This document shows positions 53,797 to 63,275 of a stretch of DNA of 64,000 nucleotides, one piece after another (the first letter of the stretch is position 1; each line of letters opens with the position of its first letter). Source of the DNA: an uncultured Paracoccaceae bacterium (GTDB taxonomy: Bacteria; Pseudomonadota; Alphaproteobacteria; Rhodobacterales; Rhodobacteraceae); the NCBI GenBank assembly GCA_947499715.1, contig CANMPL010000003.1, positions 62,001-126,000 on the forward strand, in the 5' to 3' direction. Below the pieces are notes generated by a model. That model worked only from the letters and a program-made list of their open reading frames with translations, did not search any database and was not told where the DNA came from. The translations under genes were made by a program, and so were the position numbers.

Positions 53797-54096
53797 TCAA
53801 AAACCGCCGCCCAACTTGCGTTTGGCCCGTGCCGGTGCGCGCATCTGATCGGCCTTCTTGGCCACAGCCCAAGGCCCAAAGGTCTTTTCCAGCGGCGCAT
53901 AGCCCTTTTCAAGCAGCGCCTGCACCAGCCGGTCCACACGTGGCTTATCCGCCAACGGATGCAAAACCTTATGCCCCGGCCGCCCCATTGGGCCGCTTTC
54001 CACCGTAATCAATTGCCCCGCAACAGAGATGTTATACACCTCCATCCCGCCGGGCCCCTGCTTAAACAACCGCAGCATTTCATTCATGTAATCCAT
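53797..54096 (-). CDS. WGR-like small protein C
   Basis: A 99-aa protein, the copy closest to the WGR consensus: S-G-P-M-G-R-P-G-H in place of W-G-R-I-G-T, followed by the usual charged helix and L-L-E-K-G-Y. The C-terminus is basic (R-A-P-A-R-A-K-R-K). ATG at 54096 has GGGAG upstream. In the same direction as protein B, 77 bp before it, with repeat B in between. Confidence 0.75.
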   Translation of the reverse strand: MDYMNEMLRLFKQGPGGMEVYNISVAGQLITVESGPMGRPGHKVLHPLADKPRVDRLVQALLEKGYAPLEKTFGPWAVAKKADQMRAPARAKRKLGGGF

Positions 54097-54289
54097 GATA
54101 CATCTCCCGATTAACACCCTCGCATTAACGAACAATGATGGCTTTTGTTTGAAATGGGGTGGGCAAACCCGTGCCAGACCGCAACCAGCAGGCCCATCAA
54201 CGCGCCCCCCCCTTCACGATCCTTGCCGCATGCCCTAGGCTCGCGCGCTCAATGCACCGCTTGGATCCAACGCAAAAGGCCCGCCCCAA

Positions 54290-54706
54290 ATGATCGCCTA
54301 TGTCACTGTCGGCACAGACAATATCGCGCTGGCAAAGCAGTTCTATGACGCCATTCTGCCCGCCCTTGGCTACGGGCTAAAGGTCAGTGCCGAAGGCCTT
54401 AGCTACGCGCTACCCGTCCCCTCGGGGCAGTCACCGGTCTACCCCGATTTCTATGTCAAACCCACCTTTGATGGCCGCCCCGCGACGGCGGGCAACGGTG
54501 CCATGGTCGCCTTTGAGGCGCAAAATCAGCGACAGGTCCGCGCCCTGCACGCCGCAGCGCTCTTGGCCGGGGGCACGGACGAAGGCCAGCCGGGCTTTCG
54601 CCCCGCGTATGGCGCGCGCTTTTTTGTCTGTTACCTGCGCGACCCCCAAGGCAACAAGATCGCGCTTTTTTCAAGCAACCCCGCGGACCCCGGCCGCGAC
54701 GACTAA
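54290..54706 (+). CDS. VOC family protein (glyoxalase-like)
   Basis: A 138-aa single-domain VOC protein starting I-A-Y-V-T-V-G-T-D-N and ending Y-L-R-D-P-Q-G-N-K-I-A-L-F. It is related in layout to the gene at 3361-3717: both carry G-N-G-x-M-V in the middle. Metal-dependent enzyme on an unknown small molecule. Ends 6 bp from the convergent murD stop. Confidence 0.85.
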   Translation: MIAYVTVGTDNIALAKQFYDAILPALGYGLKVSAEGLSYALPVPSGQSPVYPDFYVKPTFDGRPATAGNGAMVAFEAQNQRQVRALHAAALLAGGTDEGQPGFRPAYGARFFVCYLRDPQGNKIALFSSNPADPGRDD

Positions 54707-54712
54707 GACCTG

Positions 54713-56116
54713 TCAGCCCTGCGCCAGCACCGCCTGCACCAACCCGGTGAAATCCTCGCCCCGTGCAGCAAAACTGTCGTATTGGTCAAAGCTCGCGCAA
54801 GCCGGTGCCAGCAACACAACATCGCCCGGTTCCGCCTCGGCACTGGCCGCGGCGACCGCCGTTGCCATATCACCGCAAATCGCTGCCGCGACCCCCGGCA
54901 ACTGCCGGGCAAACTCCTCTGGTTCGCGCCCAATCACATAGGCCTTGGCGACCGATCCCAGATGCGGCACCAGCCCCTCCAGACCACCCTCTTTCTGCAA
55001 ACCGCCACAGATCCAGCGGATCCGCTTGAACGCCTGCAACGCCTTGGCAGCGGCATCCACATTGGTGGCCTTGCTGTCGTTCACAAAGGTCACACCGTCC
55101 CTTTCGCCAATAACCTGGCTGCGGTGCGGCAGCCCCGGATAAGACCGCATCGCCGCCTCGATCCCCTTGGGGCCAAGCCCGATCACACGGGCGGCAGCAT
55201 AGGCCGCACAGGCATTTTGATGGTTGTGGGAACCGGGCAACCCCTTGATATCCCTCAGATCAATGGATCCCACCTGCCGCCCCTTGCGGTATTCGCTCAA
55301 GAACCCTTTGCGGGCAAAGACCGTCCAGCCGCGGGTGATCTTCTGCGTCACAGAAACCCGGATCACCCGATCATCCAGCGGCCCTTCGGCCATCTGGTTG
55401 GCCAGATAAGCGCCCTCTGGTTCATCCACGCCAATCACTGCGCGGTCCGGCCCGCCTTCGGCGAACAACCGGCGCTTGGCTGCCACATAGCCGCCAAACC
55501 CGGCATGCCGGTCCAGATGGTCAGGGCTGATATTGGTCCAAACCGCCACATCCGGCGTCAGGTTCCGCGCCAGCTCGGTCTGATAGGACGACAATTCCAG
55601 CACCACGACCTCTCCGTCGTGGGCCGGTTCAATATCCAGCGACCCGCGCCCGATATTGCCCGCCAATTGGCTGGGCCTGCCGTTTTCCACCAGAATGTGA
55701 TGCAGCAGCGCGGATGTGGTCGATTTCCCGTTAGACCCGGTGATCGCAATCACCCGTGGGGCCACGTCAAAACCGTCCCATTCATCGGTCGCATAGGACC
55801 GAAAGAACACGCCGATATCGTTGTCGACCGGCACGCCCGCGTCCCAGGCCGCTGCAATCACCGGGTGCGGACTGGGGTGCAAATGCGGAATGCCGGGGCT
55901 GACCACCAGCAAATCAACACCCTCGAACGCCCCCGCCTTGCCCAGATCGCGCAGATCGTAACCTGCGTCATGGGCCGCTTCGCGCGCGCTTTGCCCATCG
56001 TCCCAGACAATGACCTGCGCCTCACCAGCTACAAGCGCCTTGGCTGCCGCCAACCCGGTCCGCCCAAGCCCCAGAACGGCCACACACCGCCCTTCAACAC
56101 CTCTGACAGGAATCAT
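54713..56116 (-). CDS. murD: UDP-N-acetylmuramoyl-L-alanine--D-glutamate ligase
   Basis: Mur ligase (467 aa) adding D-Glu. N-terminal G-L-G-R-T-G fold for UDP, ATP loop [18 protein letters not shown] and the C-terminal [11 protein letters not shown], specific to MurD. It lies between the inserted VOC/WGR block and the SpoIIAA-like gene rather than directly beside mraY, as would be usual. Confidence 0.97.
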   Translation of the reverse strand: MIPVRGVEGRCVAVLGLGRTGLAAAKALVAGEAQVIVWDDGQSAREAAHDAGYDLRDLGKAGAFEGVDLLVVSPGIPHLHPSPHPVIAAAWDAGVPVDNDIGVFFRSYATDEWDGFDVAPRVIAITGSNGKSTTSALLHHILVENGRPSQLAGNIGRGSLDIEPAHDGEVVVLELSSYQTELARNLTPDVAVWTNISPDHLDRHAGFGGYVAAKRRLFAEGGPDRAVIGVDEPEGAYLANQMAEGPLDDRVIRVSVTQKITRGWTVFARKGFLSEYRKGRQVGSIDLRDIKGLPGSHNHQNACAAYAAARVIGLGPKGIEAAMRSYPGLPHRSQVIGERDGVTFVNDSKATNVDAAAKALQAFKRIRWICGGLQKEGGLEGLVPHLGSVAKAYVIGREPEEFARQLPGVAAAICGDMATAVAAASAEAEPGDVVLLAPACASFDQYDSFAARGEDFTGLVQAVLAQG

Positions 56117-56252
56117 CCCAACCGCCCCTTATTTTCGCGCCAGAGTGCCGCCCGACACCGCCCGGCGCAAGGCACCCTTGACCTATATCAACGACAGGTC
56201 CCGCCTGAGCCCTCAAACCTTGCCTGCCCGTTTTCAAAAATAGGAGGCCCCC

Positions 56253-56651
56253 ATGCTCAAGACCACACGTATCTCTGCCGACCGTATTGACGTTGATCTC
56301 TCTGGCGCGCTCGACAGCATCGAGATGGCGGCAGGCCTTGACCATCTGATCGCCGAAGCCGCCGACATGACCCACGGCAAGATGCTTTACCGGATCTCTG
56401 ATTTTGAGATGCCGACGCTCTCTGCGCTGGCGGTCGAGTTCGGCCACCTGCCCTCGCTCTTTGGTCTGCTCAGCAAAATCGACAAATGCGCCGTGCTGTG
56501 TGACACCTCTTGGATGCGCAGCCTTGCCGAATTCGAAGGCGCGATCCTCCCCGGACTGGAAATCAAGGCCTTCCCGATGGATGCCGAACCCGCCGCTCTG
56601 GCGTGGCTCGATGGCGTTGATCACGATGTCTTTGACGACGTGCCCGTCTAA
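56253..56651 (+). CDS. SpoIIAA-like (STAS-related) protein
   Basis: A 132-aa protein resembling the SpoIIAA-like family (STAS fold): alternating beta strands and helices, I-D-V-D-L-S-G-A-L, E-F-G-H-L-P-S-L-F-G-L, K-C-A-V-L-C-D-T-S-W, and A-L-A-W-L-D at the end. STAS-like proteins mediate protein interactions; role here unknown. AGGAGG precedes the start. Convergent with the ACT-domain gene, overlapping its stop by 4 bp (CTAA). Confidence 0.75.
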   Translation: MLKTTRISADRIDVDLSGALDSIEMAAGLDHLIAEAADMTHGKMLYRISDFEMPTLSALAVEFGHLPSLFGLLSKIDKCAVLCDTSWMRSLAEFEGAILPGLEIKAFPMDAEPAALAWLDGVDHDVFDDVPV

Positions 56652-57061
56652 CCCGCAGCGTTTGACAACTTCTGCAATAGCGCGACTGCCTCGTCCACGC
56701 GCGATGCGGGCACAAAGGCATGGTCGTGGTGATGGGCCGCGACCATGTTGCAGGCGATCCCGGCCTCGGCCAGGGCGCTGGCCACCGCCGCCGTCAGGCC
56801 CACACCCTCAAGCGAGGAATAGACCCCCAGCGTGATCTGCGCCATCGGCTGATCGCCCGCCAACCCGGCCTCTTGCGCTGCGGCCTCCGGCAGGATCAAC
56901 GTCAGATCTTCGCGTTCCCGAAAGGTGCACAGCGCCGCCGCCGCCAGTTCGCCCGCCCTCGGATCGCCGTAGGCCAGCTTGCAGAAATGCACCACACCCG
57001 GCACCGGCTCGGGCGTCATGCCTGTCAGCATCGCCCCTAAATCTCGCTTAATCCCTGACAC
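56648..57061 (-). CDS. ACT-domain protein (DUF2241-like)
   Basis: A 137-aa protein beginning M-S-G-I and containing Q-I-T-L-G-V-Y-S-S-L-E-G-V-G-L-T-A-A-V-A-S-A-L-A (an ACT-type ligand fold) and H-H-H-D-H-A-F-V-P near the end. Such proteins bind amino acids or related ligands. The start is GTG at 57061 with GGGGGGA upstream; ATG at 57031 would cut the conserved N-terminus. It follows the CHMI-like gene by 3 bp. Confidence 0.8.
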   Translation of the reverse strand: MSGIKRDLGAMLTGMTPEPVPGVVHFCKLAYGDPRAGELAAAALCTFREREDLTLILPEAAAQEAGLAGDQPMAQITLGVYSSLEGVGLTAAVASALAEAGIACNMVAAHHHDHAFVPASRVDEAVALLQKLSNAAG

Positions 57062-57064
57062 GCG

Positions 57065-57394
57065 CTATCCCCCCACATGCATATTGGTAACGTAAAATTC
57101 TTCACTGAACCGCAGCCCCAGTGAAAACGCGCAAGGCGTCGGGATCTCGGATTTGATCCCGGCCTCAAGTGCGGCCAGCAGTTGGGTGCGAAACACCCTG
57201 TTCCGGTGCGGCTTATACAGCATCGCGACGTCAATCAGGATATGGCTATGGTGAGACACCGACGCCGGATAGGCCCGTCCCTTGCAGGCCCCGGCCCCGG
57301 CATCGTGTTGCAGAATGATCTCTTCGATCCGCGTCAGAATGCGGTAGGGATCAATCTCCAGATCATCGGAATATTTGATCTCGGCGTGGGGCAT
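57065..57394 (-). CDS. 5-carboxymethyl-2-hydroxymuconate isomerase-like (tautomerase superfamily) protein
   Basis: A 109-aa protein with N-terminal M-P-H: the Pro after Met removal is the catalytic base in this superfamily. Blocks H-S-H-I-L-I-D-V-A and L-G-L-R-F-S-E-E-F-Y resemble CHMI of homoprotocatechuate breakdown, but no other catabolic gene is near, so the substrate is uncertain. Its start overlaps the mraY stop by one base (TAATG), so it is translated with the cell-wall genes. Confidence 0.78.
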   Translation of the reverse strand: MPHAEIKYSDDLEIDPYRILTRIEEIILQHDAGAGACKGRAYPASVSHHSHILIDVAMLYKPHRNRVFRTQLLAALEAGIKSEIPTPCAFSLGLRFSEEFYVTNMHVGG

Positions 57395-58476
57395 TACCGC
57401 ACCTTAAGCGTCGCAAGCCCAATCATCGCCAAAATCAGGCTGATGATCCAGAACCGGATCACAATCGTCGATTCCGCCCAGCCCTTCTTCTCATAGTGGT
57501 GGTGGATCGGCGCCATCAGGAACACCCGCTTGCCGGTGGCCTTGAAGTAAAACACCTGAATAATCACAGAGAGTGCCTCAACCACGAAGAGCCCGCCAAC
57601 AATCGCCAGCACAATCTCGTGCTTGGTGGCCACCGCAATCGCACCCAAGGCACCGCCCAAAGCCAATGACCCCGTGTCGCCCATGAACACGGCCGCCGGC
57701 GGCGCGTTATACCACAAGAACCCCAAGCCGCCGCCAATCAGCCCGGCGGCAAAGATCAAAATCTCGCCCGATCCCGGCACATAATGCAGCCCAAGGCTTT
57801 CTGAGAAATCCACACGCCCCACGAAATAGGCGATAATCCCAAACGTCCCCGCCGCGATCATCACCGGCATAATCGCCAAGCCATCCAAGCCATCGGTCAG
57901 GTTCACCGCATTGGCGGCCCCCACAATCACGATCACAGCAAAGGGAATAAACATAAATGACAGATTGATCAGCGTGTCCTTGAACACCGGAACGGCCAAC
58001 TGGTTCACCAGCCCCTCTGGGTGGTATTGCGCCGCCCAAAACCCCGCAATCGCGGCAATCGCCAGCCCCAGCACAATCCGCACCCGGCCTGATACGCCCG
58101 CCGTCGTCTGCTTGCTCACCTTGGCGTAATCATCGGCAAAGCCAATCAGCGCAAAGGCCAGCGTCACGAACAACACCATCCAGACATAAGGGTTGTCCCA
58201 CCGCGCCCACAGCAGGGTCGAGGTCGTCAGCGCCCCGACAATCAGCAAACCGCCCATCGTCGGCGTGCCCGCCTTGACGAAATGCCCCTCTGGCCCGTCA
58301 TCGCGAATAGGCTGGCCCTTGCCCTGCTTGCGCCGCAGCACATTGATCAGCGGCAGGCCAAACATGAACCCAAACAAGAGGCTGGTCATAAACGCCCCGC
58401 CCGCGCGGAACGTGATGTACCGGAACAGGTTGAAAAAGTCGCCGCCATCTGACCAGGCCGTCAACCAATACAACAT
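57394..58476 (-). CDS. mraY: Phospho-N-acetylmuramoyl-pentapeptide-transferase
   Basis: Integral membrane enzyme (360 aa, about ten helices) that makes lipid I from UDP-MurNAc-pentapeptide and undecaprenyl phosphate. Catalytic Asp residues lie in F-A-D-D-Y and N-L-T-D-G-L-D-G-L, and the His-rich loop A-P-I-H-H-H-Y-E is intact. Directly follows murF by 30 bp in the usual order. Confidence 0.98.
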   Translation of the reverse strand: MLYWLTAWSDGGDFFNLFRYITFRAGGAFMTSLLFGFMFGLPLINVLRRKQGKGQPIRDDGPEGHFVKAGTPTMGGLLIVGALTTSTLLWARWDNPYVWMVLFVTLAFALIGFADDYAKVSKQTTAGVSGRVRIVLGLAIAAIAGFWAAQYHPEGLVNQLAVPVFKDTLINLSFMFIPFAVIVIVGAANAVNLTDGLDGLAIMPVMIAAGTFGIIAYFVGRVDFSESLGLHYVPGSGEILIFAAGLIGGGLGFLWYNAPPAAVFMGDTGSLALGGALGAIAVATKHEIVLAIVGGLFVVEALSVIIQVFYFKATGKRVFLMAPIHHHYEKKGWAESTIVIRFWIISLILAMIGLATLKVR

Positions 58477-58506
58477 ATGCTCTGCCCCTTCTTGTTCTTA
58501 CTTGAT

Positions 58507-59922
58507 TTAGCGATGCCCGAGTTTGCGTATGGCGTCAACAATCACACTGACTTTACTGCCCTTTGATCCCTTCACGAGCACAACGTCACCCGCATCCACA
58601 AGGTTCACCGCCCGCGCAGCACCCTCGGACGCGGTCTCAAACCACTGCCCGCGCTGGCCTTCTGGCAGGGCATCATGCAAGTGCTTCATCCGCGGCCCGA
58701 CACAATGCACCAGCTCCAGCGCTTTCAAATGCGGATCGTCCGCCATCTGTCTGTGCATCGCGGCCTCTTCCGGCCCCAGTTCCAGCATATCGCCCAAAAT
58801 CGCCACGCGCCGCCCCTTCACGATCCGGCCCACACCGTCCTTGGGCCTGGACGCCGCCAAAACTTCGAGCGATGCCGACAGCGACGTGGGATTGGCGTTA
58901 AATGCATCATCAATCAGATCAATGGTTTCTTCCTCTGACCCGGCATCAAGAGCGATAACTTCGCGCGTGCCGCGTCCCTCTGGCGGCAACCACAGCGCCA
59001 TATCCTGTGCTGCCACCGCCGCATCAGCCCCCAGCGCCTCGCAAACCGCCAGCGCGCCCAGCGCATTCATCGCGAAATGCCGCCCCGGCAGGGACAGTTT
59101 GAACAGATAGGCATCCTCGCCATGGGTCGCCGAAATCACCGTGGCCGCATCCGTCACCCGGACATCGCCCAAGGCCCAATCGGTTGAAGTTTTACCAAAG
59201 CTTTGCACCGCAAACCCCTGACGTTCCACATATTTTTGCAAAACGCCTGCTGTTGCGATATCGCCATTCAGCACCGCAATACCACCAGGCTCCAGCCCAT
59301 CAACAATGCTCGCCTTTTCGCGCGCGATGCCGTCCAGATCCTCAAACGCCTCCAAATGCGCGGCGGCCACAGTGGTCACCATCGCCACATGTGGCCGGGT
59401 CATTTTCGACAGCGGTGCAATCTCTCCGGGGTTGCTCATCCCCATCTCGATCACCGCAAATTCCGTGTCCTTGGGCATCCGCGCCAGAGTCAACGGCACG
59501 CCCCAATGGTTGTTGTAGCTGGCAACTGACGCATGGGTCTTCCCCTGCCGCCCCAAAACGTCGCGCAACATTTCCTTGGTTGAGGTTTTGCCAACCGACC
59601 CCGTCACCCCCACGATCCGCGCCGCCGTGCGCGCACGTGCAGCCTTGCCCAAAGCCTCTAACGCGCCCAACACATCATCCACCACCAACAGCGGGGCACC
59701 CTCTGCCACGCCCTCTGGCCGGTGTGTGACCAAGGCCGCGGCAGCACCCTTTTCAAGTGCCGCACTGACAAATTCATGACCGTCCCGCACATCTTTCAAC
59801 GCCACAAACAAATCGCCATTGGCAATCGTGCGGGTATCAATCGACACGCCCGAGGCCGTCCAATCACCAGTGGTCTGACCACCCGTGGCCGCCACAGCCT
59901 CTGCTGCCGTCCACAAGGCCAT
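58507..59922 (-). CDS. murF: UDP-N-acetylmuramoyl-tripeptide--D-alanyl-D-alanine ligase
   Basis: Mur ligase (471 aa) that adds D-Ala-D-Ala. G-V-T-G-S-V-G-K-T-S-T is the ATP loop and A-V-I-E-M-G-M-S-N-P-G-E-I the catalytic block; D-D-A-F-N-A-N-P-T-S follows. ATG at 59922 starts the conserved A-L-W-T-A fold. The open frame upstream passes through two palindromes that lie between murE and murF, so those residues are not coding. Confidence 0.97.
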   Translation of the reverse strand: MALWTAAEAVAATGGQTTGDWTASGVSIDTRTIANGDLFVALKDVRDGHEFVSAALEKGAAAALVTHRPEGVAEGAPLLVVDDVLGALEALGKAARARTAARIVGVTGSVGKTSTKEMLRDVLGRQGKTHASVASYNNHWGVPLTLARMPKDTEFAVIEMGMSNPGEIAPLSKMTRPHVAMVTTVAAAHLEAFEDLDGIAREKASIVDGLEPGGIAVLNGDIATAGVLQKYVERQGFAVQSFGKTSTDWALGDVRVTDAATVISATHGEDAYLFKLSLPGRHFAMNALGALAVCEALGADAAVAAQDMALWLPPEGRGTREVIALDAGSEEETIDLIDDAFNANPTSLSASLEVLAASRPKDGVGRIVKGRRVAILGDMLELGPEEAAMHRQMADDPHLKALELVHCVGPRMKHLHDALPEGQRGQWFETASEGAARAVNLVDAGDVVLVKGSKGSKVSVIVDAIRKLGHR

Positions 59923-59935
59923 CAACCCGGCACCC

Positions 59936-59995
59936 CGATTATTCGTCGAATAATCGTCCACCCGGCACATAAACCGATTATTCGCCGAATAATCG
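59936..59995. repeat. Twin perfect palindromes between murE and murF
   Basis: Two 21-bp inverted repeats, each with 10-bp arms CGATTATTCG and CGAATAATCG around one base (59936-59956 and 59975-59995), centres 39 bp apart. Closely similar to the palindromes in modules A and B (CGATTATGCG). They sit 13 bp upstream of the murF start and could form hairpins in the murE-murF mRNA. Confidence 0.8.
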
Positions 59996-60001
59996 CGCCC
60001 T

Positions 60002-61480
60002 TCATATCCGCCCCTCCAATGCCGCCACCGCAACGCTTGCCTGCTCGACATCATCAAAGGGCAGCACCGTATCCCCCACGACCTGCCCGCTTTCATGGCC
60101 CTTGCCCGCAATCAACAGCGCATCACCTGCACCCAGCGCATCAATCCCGCGCAGGATCGCCTCGGCCCGGTCGCCCACTTCAAAGACCTGTTCGCAATTG
60201 CCTTCAACCGCACCGGCCATCACCGCCGCCCGGATCGCGCCGGGATCCTCTGACCTTGGGTTGTCATCGGTCACAATCACCACATCCGCATGATCCGCCG
60301 CCGCGCGCCCCATCAGTGGCCGCTTGGTTTCATCCCGGTCCCCACCTGCGCCGACAATCGCCACCAGCCGCCCCATCACATGGGGCCGCATCGCGCGCAG
60401 CGCAGTTTCCACCGCATCAGGCGTATGGGCATAATCAACAAAGACCGCCGCACCGTTTTCACGCGTCGCGGCCAGTTCCATCCGGCCCCGCACAGTTGTC
60501 AGTTCCGGCAGGACCGCAAAGACGTCTCCGGGGATCGCCCCTGCCGCAATCGCCAGCCCCGCCGCCAGCATCACATTATCGGCCTGAAACCCGCCGATCA
60601 GATCCAGCCGCGCCTGATAGGGCCGTCCCTGCCAGCTAAACCGCAGATCCTGCCCGGTGCTGTCAAAGCGTTGCGCCTGCATCTGCAACCGGCACCCCTC
60701 GGCCCGCCCGACAGAGATCACCTCTTGCCCGCGATATTCGCACAGCGATGCAACCTCCGGCCCTCTGGGATCATCCATATTGATCACCGCCACACCGTCT
60801 TCTGACAATACACGGGTGAAAAGCCCCATCTTGGCCTCGAAATAGGCCTCGAACGTCGCGTGATAATCCAGATGGTCCTGCGTGAAATTGGTAAACCCCG
60901 CCGCCGTCAGCAACACGCCATCCAACCGCCGCTGATCCAGCCCGTGGCTCGATGCCTCCATCGCCACATGGGTGATTTCCTGCGTCTCCGCCTCGGCCAG
61001 CACCCTGTGCAATGTAATCGGCTCCGGCGTTGTGTGTTTGAGCGGATAGGCCCAGGATCCTTCAACCCCCGTGGTGCCAAGGTTCACTGCCGCCAGCCCC
61101 AGCGCCTCCCAGATCTGGCGGGTAAAAGTGGACACGCTGGTCTTTCCATTGGTCCCCGTGACCGCCACCATCGTGCCGGGATGCGGGCCAAACCACAGGC
61201 TTGCTGTCTGCGCCAGCGTGGCGCGCGGGTCCTGCGCCACCACCACGGCCACATCAACGTCAATCAGCGCGGCGCCCTTGGCGTCGGTCAGCACCGCCAC
61301 CGCGCCATCCGCGACCGCCTGCGCGGCAAAAGTCGCGCCATGCACCACGGTGCCGGGCAAGGCCGCAAACAAAAAGCCGGGCCGCACCTCGCGGCTGTCC
61401 ACCGCCACGCCCGCAATCCTTGCGTCGCGCCCGCCTTGGGCCGTCAGCCCCAGTTCTGCGAGTGATACCGATCGGCCCAT
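60002..61480 (-). CDS. murE: UDP-N-acetylmuramoyl-L-alanyl-D-glutamate--2,6-diaminopimelate ligase
   Basis: Mur ligase (492 aa) adding the third residue. ATP loop G-T-N-G-K-T-S, N-F-T-Q-D-H-L-D-Y-H, and D-N-P-R-S-E-D, the DAP-recognition motif, which favours meso-diaminopimelate over lysine. ATG at 61480. It follows ftsI by 10 bp and precedes the twin palindromes. Confidence 0.98.
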   Translation of the reverse strand: MGRSVSLAELGLTAQGGRDARIAGVAVDSREVRPGFLFAALPGTVVHGATFAAQAVADGAVAVLTDAKGAALIDVDVAVVVAQDPRATLAQTASLWFGPHPGTMVAVTGTNGKTSVSTFTRQIWEALGLAAVNLGTTGVEGSWAYPLKHTTPEPITLHRVLAEAETQEITHVAMEASSHGLDQRRLDGVLLTAAGFTNFTQDHLDYHATFEAYFEAKMGLFTRVLSEDGVAVINMDDPRGPEVASLCEYRGQEVISVGRAEGCRLQMQAQRFDSTGQDLRFSWQGRPYQARLDLIGGFQADNVMLAAGLAIAAGAIPGDVFAVLPELTTVRGRMELAATRENGAAVFVDYAHTPDAVETALRAMRPHVMGRLVAIVGAGGDRDETKRPLMGRAAADHADVVIVTDDNPRSEDPGAIRAAVMAGAVEGNCEQVFEVGDRAEAILRGIDALGAGDALLIAGKGHESGQVVGDTVLPFDDVEQASVAVAALEGRI

Positions 61481-61490
61481 GTCTACCTCA

Positions 61491-63275
61491 TTAGTTTGAG
61501 GTGAGTGTTACACTGACTGGTTCCAGACTTTCAATCTGCGGACGTACACCAAGCAGCGGTGCAACGCGGCGGATCATCTCTGCCGCGATCGGCACAGCCG
61601 TCCACCCGGCGGTCCGGCGCGGTTTGTCGCCACTCGTCTCGCTCGGTTCATCCAAGGTCACAATCAGCACATATTGCGGGTCATTGGCCGGGAAAACGCT
61701 GGCAAAGGTGGCAATCACCTTGTCATCGTAATAGCCGCCGCCGTTTTCCTTGGGCTTATCCGCCGTGCCGGTCTTGCCGCCCACCTCATAGCCCGGCACC
61801 TCGCCAAAGCTCGCCGTGCCGCGCACAACCACCTGCCGCAGCATCTCGCGTGCGGTGCGGCTGACGCTTTCGCTGACCACCCTTGGGCCTTGCTGATTGC
61901 GGTCCTGCTTGATCAGCGTCGGTTCCACCTTGGTCCCGCCATTCAACAGGCTGGCATAGCCGGCCGCCAAATGCAGCGGCGACGACGACAACCCATGCCC
62001 GTAAGAGATTGTCATGGTTGAGATTTCCGACCAATTGCTGGGAAACAGCGGCGCACCACTGGGCGCTTCCTGCATCTCAACCGGGGTCGCCTCAAGGAAA
62101 CCCAAAGACCCCAAAAACTCTTTCTGCCGCGCCCCGCCGATCATATTGGCAATCCGCGCCGTCCCGATATTCGACGACTTCACAATCACATCCGTCGTGC
62201 TCAGCTCCGGCCCGTAATCGTGAAAATCCCGGATCCGGTGCCGGCCCCAGGTCAGCGGCCCCTTGGTCTCGATCATCGTATTTGCATTGACCAACCCCAG
62301 ATCCATCGCCTGCGCAATCGCGAAAATCTTGAAGGTCGACCCAAGCTCGTAGACACCCTGCACCGCGCGGTTAAACAGCGGGCTGTCGCTTTGGTCGCCT
62401 TGGGTCAAAACCGGCGGGCGGTTGTTGGGGTCAAAATCAGGCAAGCTGACCATGGAAATCACTTCACCGGTGTGAATATCCATCAAAACAGAGGCCGCAC
62501 CCTTGGCGTTCATGATCCGCATGCCGCCGTCCAACACCTCTTCAGCCGCCGCCTGCACCGTCAGGTCAAGGCTCAGCTCCAGCGGCGCGCCTTCATTGGC
62601 AGGATCACGCAGATAGTCGTCAAACCGACGCTCCACCCCCGCCACGCCAATCACCTCGGCACTGCTCACACCTTCGCGCCCGTAAGAGGCACCCCCCATC
62701 ACATGCGCCGCAATCGGCCCATTGGGATATAGCCGCATCTCGCGCGGGCCAAACAGCAAACCGGGGCTGCCGATATCATGCACCAACTGCATCTGTTCCG
62801 GGCTTATCTGCTTGCGAATCCACAGGAATTTCCGACTTCCCGTAAAATCCTTGTAAAGCTCTTCAACATCCATCTCAGGGAAGATCGCGGCCAGCCCTTC
62901 GGCGGCACCGCGCGGATCCACCATCTGCGGCGGCTGCGCATATAGGCTATGCGTCTGCAAATTCGTCGCCAGAATGCGCCCATTCCGGTCCACAATATCG
63001 GACCTTTGCCCGATGATCGGGTTGCCCACAGTCCGCGCGCGCGGCTCTTCCGGGACAGAGGACGCAAGCGCCCCCATCTGCGCCCCAATCGTCAGGAACG
63101 AAGCGAAAAACACGCCCCCCAAAACCAGCAAACGCCCCTCGGCACGGTGCCGGGACTTATCGCGCATCTCTTCATGGCGGCGGGCAAGGTTTTCGGCCTC
63201 GATCACATCGGGGTTTTCCCCCCGTTCGCGGGCTTTGAGGATACGCGCCAGCGGGCGCAACGGTGTGCGGATCAT
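61491..63275 (-). CDS. ftsI: Penicillin-binding protein 3 (FtsI), septal transpeptidase
   Basis: A 594-aa class B PBP that crosslinks septal peptidoglycan. One N-terminal membrane anchor (about residues 48-70), a dimerisation domain (R-S-D-I-V-D-R-N-G), and the transpeptidase with S313-T-F-K316, S-S-N and K-T-G-T. The ATG overlaps the ftsL stop in an ATGA junction, giving coupled synthesis. Confidence 0.97.
   Translation of the reverse strand: MIRTPLRPLARILKARERGENPDVIEAENLARRHEEMRDKSRHRAEGRLLVLGGVFFASFLTIGAQMGALASSVPEEPRARTVGNPIIGQRSDIVDRNGRILATNLQTHSLYAQPPQMVDPRGAAEGLAAIFPEMDVEELYKDFTGSRKFLWIRKQISPEQMQLVHDIGSPGLLFGPREMRLYPNGPIAAHVMGGASYGREGVSSAEVIGVAGVERRFDDYLRDPANEGAPLELSLDLTVQAAAEEVLDGGMRIMNAKGAASVLMDIHTGEVISMVSLPDFDPNNRPPVLTQGDQSDSPLFNRAVQGVYELGSTFKIFAIAQAMDLGLVNANTMIETKGPLTWGRHRIRDFHDYGPELSTTDVIVKSSNIGTARIANMIGGARQKEFLGSLGFLEATPVEMQEAPSGAPLFPSNWSEISTMTISYGHGLSSSPLHLAAGYASLLNGGTKVEPTLIKQDRNQQGPRVVSESVSRTAREMLRQVVVRGTASFGEVPGYEVGGKTGTADKPKENGGGYYDDKVIATFASVFPANDPQYVLIVTLDEPSETSGDKPRRTAGWTAVPIAAEMIRRVAPLLGVRPQIESLEPVSVTLTSN

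Noticed and set aside
54782-56290. 502-codon plus-strand frame opposite murD
   Set aside because: Shadow frame; murD is unmistakable on the other strand and the plus-strand product has no family features.
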